This document shows, one piece after another, positions 12,601 through 24,861 of a stretch of DNA of 64,000 nucleotides. The notes beneath the pieces are model-generated. The model made no database searches. It was given only the letters and a program-made list of their open reading frames with translations, and was not told the origin of the DNA. The stretch lies in assembly GCA_021464415.1 (NCBI GenBank), contig CM038466.1:33138833-33202832 (forward strand), read 5' to 3'. Made by a program: the position numbers and the translations under genes. Every line of letters begins with the position of its first letter. The first letter of the stretch is position 1. The DNA is from Lonicera japonica. Lineage: Eukaryota > Streptophyta > Magnoliopsida > Dipsacales > Caprifoliaceae.

Positions 12601-13691
12601 AGTTATAGGGCTATAGGGGTAAATTATGTAATTTTCCAAACTTGAGGTACTTTGTGTAACTATGTGAGTATAGGGCTATAGGGGTAAATTATGTAATTTT
12701 CCAAACCTGAGGGTACTTTGGTGTATTATGAGAGTTATAGGGCTATAGGGGTAAATTATGTAATTTTCCAAACCTGAGGGTACTTTGGTGTAACTATGAG
12801 AGTTTAGGGCTATAGGGTAAATTATTAATTTTCCAAAACCTGAGGGTACTTTGGTGTAATTATGAGAGTTATAGGGCTATAGGGGTAAATTATGTAATTT
12901 TCCAAACCTGAGGGTACTTTGTTGTAATTATGAGAGATACAGGGTATAGGGGTAAATTATGTTTTTTTCAAAACCTGAGGGTACTTTGGGTAATTATGAG
13001 AGATATGGGGTTAGGGGTAAATTATGTAATTTTCCAAAACCGAGGGTACTTTGTGTAATTATGAGAGTTATAGGGCTATAAGGGTAAACTAGTAATTTTC
13101 CAAAACCTGAGGGTACTTTGATGTAATTATGAGAGATATGGGGTTATAGGGTAAATTATGTATTTTTCCAAAACCTAAGGGTACTTTGGTGTGATTATGA
13201 GAGTTATAAGGCTATAGGGGTAAATTATGTAATTTTCCAAACCTGAGGGTACTTTGGTGTAATTATGAAGATATAGGGTTATAGGGGTAGATTATGTTTT
13301 TTTTTCCTAAAAAACTAAGAGGTATCACAGTAAAAGTATGTGTTCGCTAAAATCGGGCGTTATTCCTAGGCAGACATGCATACTAACATTATTGAAAATG
13401 AAATACAGGAAACGACAAGAAACATAACAGATAAAGAAGACATACCAGAGATCGACGGCGAATCTCGTGAGAGACAGGCTCCATCAAAGCCATGGGACAT
13501 CTGGGACTGGAGCAGCTCGGAGCATCATCTCGATAGACCATCGCTCGACCGCGGTCTATCCCATCCTCATCGTACCAATCCAAGTCCGCCCAGTCATCAT
13601 GATGAGGGCTGCAGCGGAGAACGCCCTGAGCGTCAGTAAAGGTGACCTCCTCTTGGTCACCCTCCAGTCTGTCGGGATAAGCAGGGTCCAT
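9601..13691 (-). pseudogene. Antisense accessory gene 1 of element A: five-exon plant mobile domain (PMD) gene, exon 2 broken
   Basis: Exons on the minus strand by GT-AG boundaries and comparison with element B: 13691-13446, 12170-11505, 11424-11251, 11164-10058 and 9969-9601 (stop TAG 9601-9603). Exons 1, 3, 4 and 5 have exactly the B lengths (246, 174, 1107, 369 bp) and stay open. Exon 2 (666 against 669 bp) carries at least two frameshifts: one base missing near 11652 (ACGGCTCACTTTGG) and an extra base near 11950. The PMD core therefore cannot be translated. Intron 1 (1275 bp) is filled by a 69-bp minisatellite. The TATA box of the B gene is degraded here. Confidence 0.85.
12190..13310. 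repeat. 69-bp minisatellite inside intron 1 of the antisense PMD gene (A)
   Basis: About 16 tandem units built on ACCTGAGGGTACTTTGG, AATTATGAGAGTTATAGG and GGGGTAAATTATGTAATTTT. The 5' units are near-identical and those from about 12900 onward are more diverged. The same unit, about 12 copies, occupies intron 1 in element B. Open frames across it exist only because the unit length (69) is a multiple of three; they are not genes. Confidence 0.95.
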
Positions 13692-13831
13692 CAGGTATAG
13701 GTAGGATATATGAAGAAGGTCGCAAAAGTCAAAAACACGCAGAGCTTCCGCGCTTGGGAGAGAAGAAAAGAAGAGAGAATGAAGCTAGAGAGAGAAAGAG
13801 AAAGGAGAATGAGGTAGAAATGAACTCAGCA

Positions 13832-13935
13832 GTAGGATATGTGGTCAGTCCGCGTAGGCTTATTTTGTGGGTGTTGTGCGACAAAGGCCATATTGTCCGG
13901 CGACAAAGGGCTCCCCACCGAAGTGTCGCGCGACA
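13832..13935 (-). promoter_or_regulatory. Decayed promoter of the antisense PMD gene (A)
   Basis: One perfect dodecamer TGTCGCGCGACA (13924-13935) and two decayed ones (near 13872-13885 and 13893-13906, with TTGTCCGGCGACAA) lie where element B has three perfect copies. The B TATATAA box is replaced here by a CATATCC-like sequence, so this promoter is probably dead. Confidence 0.55.
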
Positions 13936-14879
13936 ATCTCCCATCCCCCCTGATTTTTTGACCTTTTTCTCTCATTTTTACCTCCTGCAGGAGGACTTCC
14001 GAGGGGCAGTTTTCGAAAAAATTGCTAAAACCGCACACCCATGATAAAGATTTCAACGAGCAAAACTTCCAAATCATCTCCCCGAAAAATGCGAGAGCGG
14101 AATGCCACGATTAAAAGTAGTCTCTGATCTCACAGAAGGACCGAGACCATCAATTAAGAAAAAGCAGAATAGCGAGATAAGACGGGAATAGAAAAAATTG
14201 AAAGAGTAGAAAAGAGAAGAAACCCGCATGAGTGCCCAAAGCAAGCGAGAGAAACAGAAATGTAGAGTGACAGGGAGAGCCACACCAAAAGTGATAGCTA
14301 GGCCAAAAAACGGCTCAGGGCTTCGTTTTAGGGTGAGTAAGGCTCCTGATCACGACAAAGGGATGAAAAGACTCCTGGTCAAAAACAGAGAGGGGCCAGG
14401 AAAAGTCTTTCCCCAAAAGAGAGAAATAAGGGCATCGAAAAACAGAAAACGATGTTGTTGGGCCCACCAAAAGAGAAACTGAGAAAAGAACAGAGATCAG
14501 AGATTGGACTTTTAGACAAATTTTCTTTTCAGCACGATACAGAAGAGATGGTTTGGAAGATCCTCGAATCATCACGCTGCGGAAAGCAAAAGAAAATTGA
14601 AAACTGCCTTTTGAGAAAAGTACCCTCACTCGAGGAAAACATGAGAACAAAATTCAAGAAAGATATAGGAAAGCGGACATTCGGATAAGATTAGACCTCG
14701 AGGAGCTCTTTTCACCCTCACAAACTTCTCTCTCTCTCACTCTAGCAGTCTAAAGAGAGACAAATTAAATTTTAACAAAAAACACAAACACAAGCCCTCT
14801 TCAGAGGCAAAATCACAAGCCCTCTCTAGAGGCAAAAGTTACTCATGAAAGTCCTCCCAGAGGCATTTTTTCCTTCTTC
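13936..14879. other. Spacer between PMD promoter and 46-bp array (A)
   Basis: Non-coding as far as can be seen, but alignable to 47700-48627 of element B. Contains a perfect palindrome CCTCCTGCAGGAGG (13981-13994). Short open frames in it do not match between the two copies over their whole length. Confidence 0.5.
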
Positions 14880-15545
14880 TTACAGATCTAGAAGCCCTCC
14901 CAGAGAGGCACAACGGTAGTCCTCCCACCTGAGGCGAAGCCCTCCCAGAGAGGCACAACGGTAGTCCTCCCACCTGAGGCGAAGCCCTCCCAAAGAGGCA
15001 CAAACGGTAGTCCTCCCACCTGAGGCGAAGCCCTCCCAGAGAGGCACAAACGGTAGTCCTCCCACCTGAGGCGAAGCCCTCCCAAAGAGGCACAAACGGT
15101 AGTCCTCCCACCTGAGGCGAGCCCTCCCAGAGAGGCACAAACGGTAGTCCTCTCCACCTGAGGCGAAGCCCTCCCAGAGAGGCACAACGGTAGTCCTCCC
15201 ACCTGAGGCGAAGCCCTCCCAAAGAGGCACAAACGGTAGTCCTCCCACCTGAGGCGAAGCCCTCCCAGAGAGGCACAAACGGTAGTCCTCCACCTGAGGC
15301 GAAGCCCCCCAGAGAGGCACAACGGTAGTCCTCCCACCTGAGGCGAAGCCCTCCCAGAGAGGTACAACGGTAGTCCTCCCACCTGAGGCGAAGCCCTCCC
15401 AGAGAGGCACAAACGGTAGTCCTCCCACCTGAGGCGAAGCCCTCCCAGAGAAGCACAACGGTAGTCCTCCCACCTGAGGCGAAGCCCTCCCAGAAAGGCA
15501 CAACGGTAGTCCTCCCACCTGAGGCGCAATGGTAGTCCTCCCATC
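14880..15545. repeat. GC-rich 46-bp tandem repeat (A)
   Basis: About 14 units combining GCCCTCCCAGAGAGGCACAA and CGGTAGTCCTCCCACCTGAG. A few units lack a base. Each unit contains short inverted repeats (GCCTC/GAGGC) able to form hairpins. Unit length is 46, that is 3n+1, so all three minus-strand frames stay open for 200-350 codons; this is a by-product of the repeat, not evidence of protein. Related single units continue to about 15620. Confidence 0.93.
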
Positions 15546-15752
15546 TGAGGCAAGTGGAGCAAGTCAAAGCCCACGAGAGAGGCAATGAGGTAACAAAAGC
15601 CCTCCTGCAGGAGGCAAAACCAAAAACGAAGCCCTCTCCGGAGGCACTCACAAGCACTTTTTGCATAAACACTTCTTTAGAGTTCATACGGGAGCCATGG
15701 ATCATGGTCTCTTCCAGTCGCCTCAATTCCTTGCAAGCAAGGAGCTTGAGTC

Positions 15753-15761
15753 GAGAGGGTC
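15753..15761 (+). promoter_or_regulatory. Polypurine tract of element A (weak)
   Basis: GAGAGGGTC lies directly before the 3' LTR start TGTAGACACC, and is identical in element B (47092-47100 on the other strand). It is a short, imperfect purine run. Confidence 0.5.
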
Positions 15762-17321
15762 TGTAGACACCGCGATCCGTGACCCCCGCAAAAACTCTAA
15801 CGACCTTCGAGACTACTATTTTTGGAGTCCAGGACACACCCGAGCACCCGAAACTACCCCGGGGGGGTTTGTTGCGCGACAAACCTATTTTTATAAAGGA
15901 TTGTCGCACGACATATCACATTGTCGCGCGACAATCATTGGAATGTCGCGCGACAATACCACTATGACGCGCGACAATCCCTCTCTGCACCTGACCAACC
16001 ACTTTCTGACACATCACAGTGTCAGGACCCATCACTTCAGCCGTTTGTCGCACGACATACAGGAATGTCGCGCGACAAACAGATAATGTCGCGCGACACT
16101 TGCCTTTTTTGGGGAAATGTCGCGCGACAATCTTCCCGAGCAGTATAAATAGGCCAACACCCCCAAGGGTTCAAGGGCAGCAATTGGAATTGAGAATTTG
16201 GAGCTTTAGATTTGATTTTTATCAAGCACTTTTCTACTATTATCTTATTTCTGAAGAATTATCGAATCTATCCCCGACACTCGACGTGTCCCGTCTCCGG
16301 AATCGATTTCTCGGAAATATCTGAAGAAAGAGAAGATTATTATCGCCAGAGATCCCTCTGCCGTATTTATTTTTTCTTTCTTATTATTATTCTCGTCGGG
16401 AAGGTAAAGAAAGTCCCTTCTAGTATTTAAAATTAGATATCTGTGTACTTGTTTTACTTCTGTTTTTCTGTCCACGTTTTATTTGAATAAACTTATTGTC
16501 AAGTTACAAATAGTCTATCGTTTTCGACACAAAAGACCCTGATAAAAACCACTTTCAAAACCAGAAGAGTAGGTACATTATCGTCCATAAACCCTATTTT
16601 CAAACCCCGGACCGATAAAAGACTTATCTAGGAATTAAAAACCACATATCCTGTCTTTTCATAGACTGCGATGTGTCTGATAAACTCTCCTTAAGAGTCG
16701 TGATTCCATATTAAATTAGTCCCGATATAGATCCGAACTTTCACAAAAGTAAACACAACACAGAGAAAACCGTCATTATCTGAGGAAATATACGGGATAC
16801 TCTTTCAAAATAAAAGGTTTTGTCATGTGTATTTACATCTTTTCAATAAATAAAACATCGGATCTCGGAACACAAAGGTTTTCATCCCTTTCCTCGTCTT
16901 CCCCCAGAAATTAGGGTTTTCATTTGAAAAGTAGTAAACTGTCAGTAAAAGCATCCAAGTTTTTCAACATAGAATAAACATATAAGACCACTAGAGACCG
17001 AAAGGGCGGAATGGGGCTTAATATACCTTCCCAAACCGTAATATAGTTTCCGAACCCTATAGAATCCTGGTTCGCAGACAAAACGTGTAAAGAAAGGCTT
17101 ATCTTTAGCCTTTCCCCTTACACACCCCCTTTTTGTCCGTTTTCTCGTAAAACGTACTGGCGACTCTGAACAAACCCCTTTGCATCTAGAATAGACGTAG
17201 GGACACCCGATATGAATCATCAAACAACTCCAAGCAAATGGAGCGACGGAATCCCTTCCGACGCTTCAGACGCCCAACGAACGGGGACGAGACCCGGGGG
17301 TCGCATTTGCGGATTCTCACA
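15762..17321 (+). repeat. 3' LTR of element A
   Basis: 1560 bp, TGTAGACACC to CTCACA, homologous to both LTRs of element B but clearly more diverged from them than they are from each other. U3 carries nine 12-bp palindromes and a TATA box. The next five bases (GTACT, 17322-17326) are the candidate target duplication; the partner is outside the window. Confidence 0.93.
15870..16151 (+). promoter_or_regulatory. LTR promoter of element A: nine phased palindromic dodecamers and TATA box
   Basis: TGTCGCGCGACA or one-base variants start at 15870, 15902, 15922, 15944, 15965, 16046, 16066, 16087 and 16118. Spacings are 32, 20, 22, 21, 81, 20, 21 and 31 bp. TATAAATA is at 16144-16151, 15 bp after the last copy. 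The variants (TGTTGCGCGACA, TGTCGCACGACA twice, TGACGCGCGACA) are mostly CpG-decay changes. Element B preserves the same spacing. Confidence 0.8.
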
Positions 17322-17326
17322 GTACT

Positions 17327-19419
17327 AGAAAGGGTGCAACTATTAGTAATCTTACACATAGGACCACCCTTAATACCATGTTAAAAAAGAAACAAAAGGA
17401 TTAGCCGATTAGGTATATCAAAGCATTTGTAGATGCATTTATGCAAATGCTTTGCCTTTTATTTTGGTTAAAGATGATTTGTTTGAACAAATGGTGAAAG
17501 ATATTGATGAATACAGATCGGGTTTAAAGTGACCATCATATTATCAGGCACGGTTCTCATTGTTGAAGAAGGAAGTGAATTTCATAAAAAGGGATATGAT
17601 TAAGAATTACAAGGCGGAATGGAAGAAGACGGGTTGCACTATTATGTCGGATGGGTGGACAAATGGATTTCATCGGTTTATTATGAATTTTCTAGTGAAT
17701 AGCCCACGAGTAATTGTTTTTCTTTAAAGCATTGATACATCTTTCATACATAAGGATGCATATCAACTCTCCAACCTTCTTGATTCTTTGGTCAAAGAAG
17801 TTGGTGAAGAAAATGTTGTTCAAGTATCAAGATACTTTTTTAGGTGTATTTAAATTTTATGTTTTTAAAAGAAAATTTGTTTTTTATTTAAAGTTTAATA
17901 CAGATTATTACAGATATTGCATCTGCATATGTTAAAGCCGATGAGATGTTAATGGCAAAGAGGAAGCGCCTATTATGGTCCCCAGGCGTGGCTTATTGCT
18001 TGGATAATATGTTAAAAAAATTTGGGTGCTTTCAATCCATCAAGAAACTTTCTCCAAAGCAATAGCGGTGATGTTATATATATACACGCACACATGGGTA
18101 CTAAACTTGATAAGGGAGTTTATTGGAGGGGAAATCTAACTAAAGTGGGAGTGACTCAATTTGCGGATTTCTTCAATGAGTGGCAAAGAAGTCTATTTGC
18201 CAATAATAAAGATAGGATGAAGGTGAGGGACATTATAGCGATTGATCCAAACGTTTGGCCTTCCATTAAGTATTGTTTGAATTGTGTAATACCATTAGTT
18301 AAAGCTTTGAGGCTTATGGATGGAGATGCAAAGCTTACAATGGGTTATATTTATGAAAAAATGGACAAAGCCAAGCAACAAATTATAAAGAGCATGGGTA
18401 CGAAGAAGAGGTACAAGCCTATTTGGGACATTATCGATGAAAGATTGAATTTACAATTGCATAGGCCTCTTCACGCAGCTGCATATTTTATGAACCCAAG
18501 GTTTCAATATTCTCCTAACTTTAAAGTGGATTATGAGATTAAAAATGGTCTTTTATGATACCATAAAAAAGACGTGACCTTCTCCTAGTTAAGAGAAAAA
18601 AATGATAAACAATTGAACATTTTTATAAAGGCAGAGATGATGTTTGGGATAACATGGCTATCCAAATGAGAAACAAAAAACAATCTGGTAGGTTATGAAC
18701 TAGTATTTATAAAATAAATATTTATTAATATTGTGCTTTTTTTTAGCTTTGTGGTGGGAGTCTTATGATGAAGGTTGTAAAGAGTTCTCAACACTTGATA
18801 TTCGCATTTTTAGCCTAACTTATAATGCTACAGATTAAAAGAATTAAAGTATTTTTTATCAGGTATAAGTTGATTAGCTTTTATAGGATACTGAAAAAAT
18901 ACTTCGTTTATAACTTTATATATTATATTAATCTTGAACAAAATTAATTTATACATTCTAAGAAAAGGAAACAATTAGCACAACAAAGACTAGATGCTCT
19001 TGTGTTTGTGAAGTATAATCTTAGACTAGAGCAACGACACAAAAAAAGAGTCGAAAGAGGATAATCCTACGATCCTATTTCATTATCGGATATGGAATAT
19101 GATGATGAATGTATTAGGACAAATAGGGCCCCATTTTACCTTTGGACCTTGTTTGGGTGGATACAAATAATGTTGATTGTTTCCAAGTGGAAGAAATTAA
19201 AGAAAGTAGCCAAAAGAAAAGGAAGAAATGTATTTTAGTACGATATTAATTCATTATAATTCTTACAATATCTTTACACTAAATTTATTAAACCATTGTT
19301 TAAGGTCTATTAATCTTATTTATGAAAAGAATACCAATGGAAAGCAAACTATTGGTGAAGGACTGAGATGTGAAGATGGAATTCAAAAAGTAAATGAAAT
19401 TGAAGATAAAGATGGATGA
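17327..19419 (+). pseudogene. Degenerate hAT-superfamily transposase (DUF659/hAT type)
   Basis: Fragments in shifting frames resemble plant hAT transposase-like proteins. A DUF659-like part includes GCTIMSDGWTNG (about 17635), LLDSLVKEVGEENVVQV (about 17780) and WSPGVAYCLDNML (about 17980). The longest open piece (18022-18558) contains VWPSIKYCLNCVIPLVKALRLMD and LHAAAYFMNPRF, typical of the region before the hAT dimerisation domain. C-terminal remnants with DPISLSDMEYDDE lie near 19065-19105. Stops, frameshifts and possible retained introns make it non-functional. Homology begins at the LTR edge, so element A appears to have inserted within or right beside it. Confidence 0.75.
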
Positions 19420-19810
19420 AGTAAAGATGTGTTGCCCGACGAATATATGAATGCCATTTATTTAGATTTTGTCGATTGAATTCTACATGAAGACACATTT
19501 AACTTTATTTTATTTTTTGTTATGATAAATCATGATGAATTGATGATATTTTGAATTATTCATATTTAAGGGATATTATTTTATATTAATCTTAAATGAA
19601 ATATGTACTAGTCTACTAGATTGTCTTTTATTTGATTTATATGTATATTTGGTGTATGTATGCATGCGTTCATTTATAAAAAATGAAAATTTATGTAAAT
19701 ATCAAAATCAAAGTGTATCTTACGATACACGATACTATTTTTTGGCAAAACGATACGCTTCCGATAAATAATATCAACTACCTTGTCTAAGGGCAATAAG
19801 CCTTTATCAC

Positions 19811-21230
19811 TTGAGGTTGTGTGTTCAAAGTTATGTACTTATTATGGCTTTAAGTAAGAAATTGAAAATTGCTTCCTTAGGTCGTGGATTTTACTACCTA
19901 TATTTTGGGTTGGAGAGGAGAAGAATAAAACCTGGACTGCATGTTTTTTTTTATTTTAACCCAGGTACATTCAGGCTGCAACAATGGATTCCTAATTTTA
20001 GTTCGAGTAAACAAGTGCAACATATTGCTCAAGTGCGGGTCCTGTTTCATGAGATTCCACTTGACTGTTATCATTCTAATATACTTATTCGTCTTGCTAA
20101 AGCGGTGAGTTTTCCTGTTAGAATGTTTCGGTTATGAAAATAAGTATTTTATGATGTTTTTCCCGTATTTTAATTAAGATTGACTTACGCCATCTTTTCC
20201 TTGTAGATATTACTATTGATAGGGATAACAAGAATGTTGTGATTAGGATCTCGTATAAATGGTTACTAGAGTTTTGTAATCATTATGGTATTATTGGACA
20301 TTTGGTCATTAAGTGTAGTAAAGCTCGCCGGCAAGCCGAAAGTTCAATTCCTCGCGATCAGCATCATGAAATGTGATCCTTTGAGAGGTAGTTCCCATGA
20401 TCCTAGAGACCGTGGCCCCCCTGATCATGGTTATGGCAGCCTTTCGAAGGCGACTTTTGGTATGACTAGTGGTGCAGGTCCTTATATTAGTTTCGTAACT
20501 GGGTATGGTCGCACTATGGGTATGGATGCTTCCCGGTCAGCTCCTCTAGATGATTTGGATTGATTTAGGATGGCTTTATTCAAATTGCAACTTCTTCTGC
20601 TGCTCTTTCAGTTTAAAAGTTTTCTTTGGCTATTAAGGGTTCTTTAGTGATGGTTTATGCTTCCAGGAGTTTTATGGATCCAGTTGTGGTTTCAAAAGAC
20701 TCATTGACTCCATTTTCTTCTCCGGTTCAATATGTGACCTAGTTTAGTTATGGCTACAGTTTTTACATTGATATCGAGTTTGGTAGCTTATAGTGGATTT
20801 TCCTTAACTTAGCCACTCTCGTGTTTAGGTGGTAGTTCCTCCTGGGCTGATAGGCTTAATGATTCTATTAATGAAGAGGTTTTTACTTATTCCGCGACTC
20901 TTATAGGGCATGGGCCTCGTATTTTGATGCATTAATTGCTTATTATTTCGTTGATTGAGGATTAAAATGTCCCATCTTCCACGACCACTTCAATTTTAGG
21001 TTTTTCATATATTCCTTCTTTAATAGTGGTTAACATTGTTGGCTCTTCAACTAAATGTAATTTTGAGATTTCTTTGGGTTAGAACTAAGATGGCTTCACT
21101 CTAATAGTTTCCAAATCCCAAAAGAAGTGGATTATGGTGGAGTAGCAACATCAGGAAATTCAGTTGGCCATTCAGAAGGCCGTGAGGCCCTTGCTATAGG
21201 GACAATAAAATGTTCTATTTTGCGAAATCC
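19811..21230 (+). pseudogene. Degenerate LINE (non-LTR retrotransposon) ORF1, DUF4283/zinc-knuckle type
   Basis: 19840-20137 reads like the DUF4283 region of plant LINE ORF1: FYYLYFGLERRRIKPGLH, then LQQWIPNF, then QVRVLFHEIPLDCYHSNIL. 20215-20340 reads LLEFCNHYGIIGHLVIKC, the zf-CCHC_4 knuckle that follows in these proteins, with the second Cys replaced. The stretch to about 21230 is a broken C-terminal tail with no recognisable domain. No reverse transcriptase remnant was found. Several stops and frameshifts. Confidence 0.6.
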
Positions 21231-21899
21231 TAAGTAATGATTTTAGCTTTTGCTTTAGTCAGGATAGCCTTTTGTTTTATATTATGGGTTGGACTATTTT
21301 ATAAAGCCCAGTTTCAAGCTTTAGTTTTATTTTGTTTAGTTATTCACTTTAGTCCCATTTTTTTCTTTCTTATAAGCCTTTGGATTTGGGCCTTTTTATA
21401 ATACTACTAAACGATAATTCTAGAATTACTAAAACACGTATCAAAACCCTATCATAACCAATTCACTAAATTGATCCTAACATTCCATGTAATTCCAATT
21501 TCCTAAGTTACATCAATTCATTAAATTGGCCCTAAATTGACCCTAACATTCCAATCAATAAATACTTGTTAGATAAACCACTTTTCTATTATCATGTTCC
21601 TCAACAGCTAGTCACTACAAATTTGTGCGTTCTATAGTAACTCTTGTAAAGTGTGCTCACCATATCATAGTTATTCCTCATATATTAAAATTTTCAAATT
21701 TTTAATATTTTTTGTGTACATATTAGCTTGGACACATTTTAGATATAAGTACATATGTGCATAATTGTGTTCTAGGAACAATGTTTTGGAAGTCATTTTG
21801 AACGAAAAGGTTTTATTGGTACTTCAATCCTAAGTTTGATATAAGTGAAAGAAAATTAGGAAGAACAGGCATTGACATATTCACACAATATGATCCTTC
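21231..21899. other. Intergenic, no gene seen
   Basis: AT-rich sequence with a short internal repeat about CCCTAACATTCC/TCACTAAATTG around 21460-21555. No coding or RNA signal recognised. Confidence 0.5.
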
Positions 21900-24335
21900 T
21901 TTGAGAGTAATATTATTTACTATTGTTATTGAGTGAATATGGTTTATTTTATATGTAGTTTTAATCTTGAGTGAATATAGGGTTTACTATATATGTAATT
22001 TTTGTCTCTTGCTTATTAAACCCAAATATTATATTTTTATACATATTTAGATCGCTTAATATGCATGAATTTGATTCTAATTATCTTAAATTATTAAGAT
22101 TTGAGTTTTAATCATGAAATAGGAAAATATATTTGTTTCTAGTGCATTTTACCCCTTTTACAGGTTAAAAATGAACAAGAACGAATCCAAAAGAAAATTC
22201 TCCCAAAATTAGTCATTACTGGTCAAATTCGGAGCTAAATTGAGTTCAAGAAGTGAACCGGAAGCAATTCCCTACCTCAAGCATGAAGGGAGTGGATGGA
22301 AGAGACTAAGAGAAGCCGATAAATCAATCCCAAGCGAAGAAAAGTCATTTGAATCAAACTGAGAAATTTTCGAATGAAGAAGAGATTTACCGAGCGCAAC
22401 GCCTCTGTTCCAACCAATTCTGGTATTTATTCGTACATAATTTGAGGAAAACTCTAGAGACAAAAGTTGTAGAACTCTGAGTAAGCTTTGCGTGGGCAAA
22501 AACCTTGCTTTAATTGGAGTTTGGAGTACAAAGTTATGGCCAAAATATGATTGGTACGCCAAAGTATTAAAGTCCTGCGATAATGGGTCATTTTAATGAT
22601 ATGGATTTTTTTATAAATAATGGGCCAAGCCCACTTGTCCAGCCATTTAAAAAAGCCAGCAGCCCATTTATCAAGTCCACTGCCTCAAGCCCATCTAGCA
22701 AATTAAAGAGCAAGCCCATCAACCAAAGCCATTTAATTATAAAAAGAAGGCAAGGGTTTGTCAAGAGGAAAAAAATACACAGCAAGAGCCGTGCATCATC
22801 ATCAATTCAACACAGCAGCCGCAGCAACAAGAACAAGGAGCCGTGGGCCATTCCTTTTTCTTCATTCTTCTTCTTCCAGTAATTAATTCTTGTTTTAAAT
22901 ATTAAGGACTCGATTGTACCGCTTTTATTATATTTGTTTGGTGTTAATACGGAGTTAAAGACAAAGTTTTTTAATACACTCTTGAAGATTAATTTTCAAA
23001 TTTAATTATTGGATTACGCGCATACTTCAATTACAGATTTTTGATTTATTTATTGCATTGTTAATTTATCGCGTATAATTTATATGCTTAGATTATTAAT
23101 TATTTTTTTTAATTTATAAATTATATACGCTGTTTTATTTATGGAATTTATTTTCCATTAATTTATTACATATGTTTAGCTAATTCGTTAGTTACAGGTT
23201 CGTAAGGACTGAGTATGCCGATGTGATAATTTTTTGAACCCAAATTCAATTTTAATTTTTTTATAGGTTAATAGATCATTATAAATATGATTTTTATTAA
23301 ATTATTATCCTAGTATGCTAATCACATATTTTTATAATAAATTTAATAAAATATTTCCTACAAAAGAACCAAAATAATTTGAATCGTTGTTTTTGCGCTA
23401 AACCCTAACCGATCGAGTTAGAGAGCGGTCGAGTTAGAGAGCAGTCTATACTCCCTAAATTAATTGGTTTTGTATCTTTATAATTTTAAAATAGAGCGCG
23501 CCATTTTTGGTAGTAGTTTTAATCCTTACTTTTTGATACCGAAACCGCCAATTTTGTGTTTTCACCGCCCATTTTAGTTCAAATTTGATTACAATCATGT
23601 TTTAACATATTTGAATTAAATTGTAGTAATTACTTAATATTTCTAAACTCACTTTTAATCAAAGATTTTGTAGTGTCAAGCATTATTTCACTTTAATAAA
23701 CAAGTGTTTTCAGTAAAGTTAAGTAATGCAAATTAATTACATAATTAGTATTGGTACGTATAGTTCATGTCACGCTCACGCATGAATTATTGCGAAAAAT
23801 ACTAGTTTATGAAATTAATTAGTTTATGAAAAGTAGGCTAATTTTTAAAGGAAAATTAATTAGAAAAGGATTCCTGGACCACCAAATTGCCCGTTGTGTT
23901 GCCCAGAACTTCTGGATACCCTTAGCGCTTTTTATTCTTAATTAAAGTTTTTCACGCGTTTAATTAATTTAGTACGCTGTTTTTAGTATTTATTTTATTT
24001 AGCTTTATTCCATGTTCTTGTTATGCTAGTTTAGTTTTCCTTAGTATAGTAATGTTTTACTACCTTAAGAATTAGTTTTAGTTGTATGTTTTATTTAATT
24101 TTATTGCCACTAGTTGTTTTAATTGTCAATCTACATTTCATTCTTTCCATATTTTATCTTTTCTTTATTTTTCTCTTCTTCCTCTTGAAAGAAACATTTA
24201 TAACTCAAAGAACTAACCTCCTCTCCGTGGATCGACCTCGGACTTACCGAGTATTTACTACTTGACTGACCATCTGCACTTGGGTGTAATAACTCGGGTT
24301 ATTCTCGCCGAGTCACTTGCTTTATGATGTAAACT
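21900..24335. mobile_element. Probable LTR-like fragment of another large Ty3/gypsy element
   Basis: The stretch 22140-22560 (glutamate/lysine-coding-like A/G-rich text followed by GTACAAAGTTATGGCC) and the end 24215-24330 (GTGGATCGACCTCGGACTTA and TGCACTTGGGTGTAATA) are the kind of sequence found in LTRs of large plant gypsy elements. No paired LTR, TG/CA ends or target duplication could be fixed, so the boundaries are approximate. Short open frames here (for example 22583-22882) show no domain. Confidence 0.3.
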
Positions 24336-24861
24336 TTAATTTGGTATTATATATAGTGAGGGGAAGAAACACGACTTTCAGATTCTTCCTTTTATTTTTA
24401 TTGTTCTCTTGTATACAATTCAACTTAGTACCAAGACATTAAAAAGATCATCTTTTTCCACCACCGAACGCATCTCTTATTTTTTATGATATATATATAT
24501 ACACGCACACAATCCCATCTCAATTTTCTACGAGGATGAAAAGTATTAAGAAAACAATGTTTTTGTGAACAGTGATTCGCACACAATGATTTGGTTTAGT
24601 GATTTGTGAACAGTGTCACCTAAGCTATTTTTTGTTGTAATATTAAGGTTTTTAATAAACCCTAATTCAAAGAAGAAGAAAATATTCTTGGTTCGGTGGA
24701 GAAACCAAGACATTTCTGCTACTTTTGTTGCTACACTAGTATTTTTCTTTGTGATGTAAACCCCAATTAAAGATTGTACATATGATGATATAGTGAGGAG
24801 GAGAAATACAACACACACATTCCGCATTCGTCTTTATTTAATCTCTTGTATACAATTCAAC
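24336..24861. other. Intergenic, no gene seen
   Basis: AT-rich, with a TA/CA microsatellite near 24490-24510. GTATACAATTCAACT occurs twice (about 24412 and 24848), hinting at another local duplication. Confidence 0.5.

Larger units (their letters stand above)
1..17321 (+). mobile_element. Element A: Tat-lineage Ty3/gypsy LTR retrotransposon with two antisense accessory genes (5'-truncated by window edge)
   Basis: The order is LTR end (1-33), primer binding site, leader, gag, pol, two genes on the opposite strand, a GC-rich tandem repeat and a 3' LTR (15762-17321, starting TGTAGACACC and ending CTCACA). The same order and sequence recur in inverse orientation at 45524-63832. Tat lineage is assigned from the degenerate RNase H followed by a second, intact-looking RNase H before integrase, the Tat/Ogre-like primer site and the very large size. 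Several stop codons in gag and pol, and frameshifts in both antisense genes, show that this copy is dead or dependent on others. About 1.5 kb of 5' LTR lies outside the window, so the LTR pair cannot be compared for dating. Confidence 0.93.

Noticed and set aside
12212..13310. CRISPR-like array (regular 69-bp repeats)
   Set aside because: Units are contiguous tandem repeats without unique spacers, lie in a plant intron, and no cas-like genes exist.
14839..15909. Long open frames (up to 356 codons, three frames) over the 46-bp array as a repeat protein
   Set aside because: All three frames of one strand are open because the unit is 46 bp and lacks stops. Copy number and frame differ between A and B, and there is no conserved start or promoter.
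22583..22882. 99-codon Ser/Lys-rich frame as a small gene
   Set aside because: Falls within LTR-like repeat sequence, compositionally biased, no domain.
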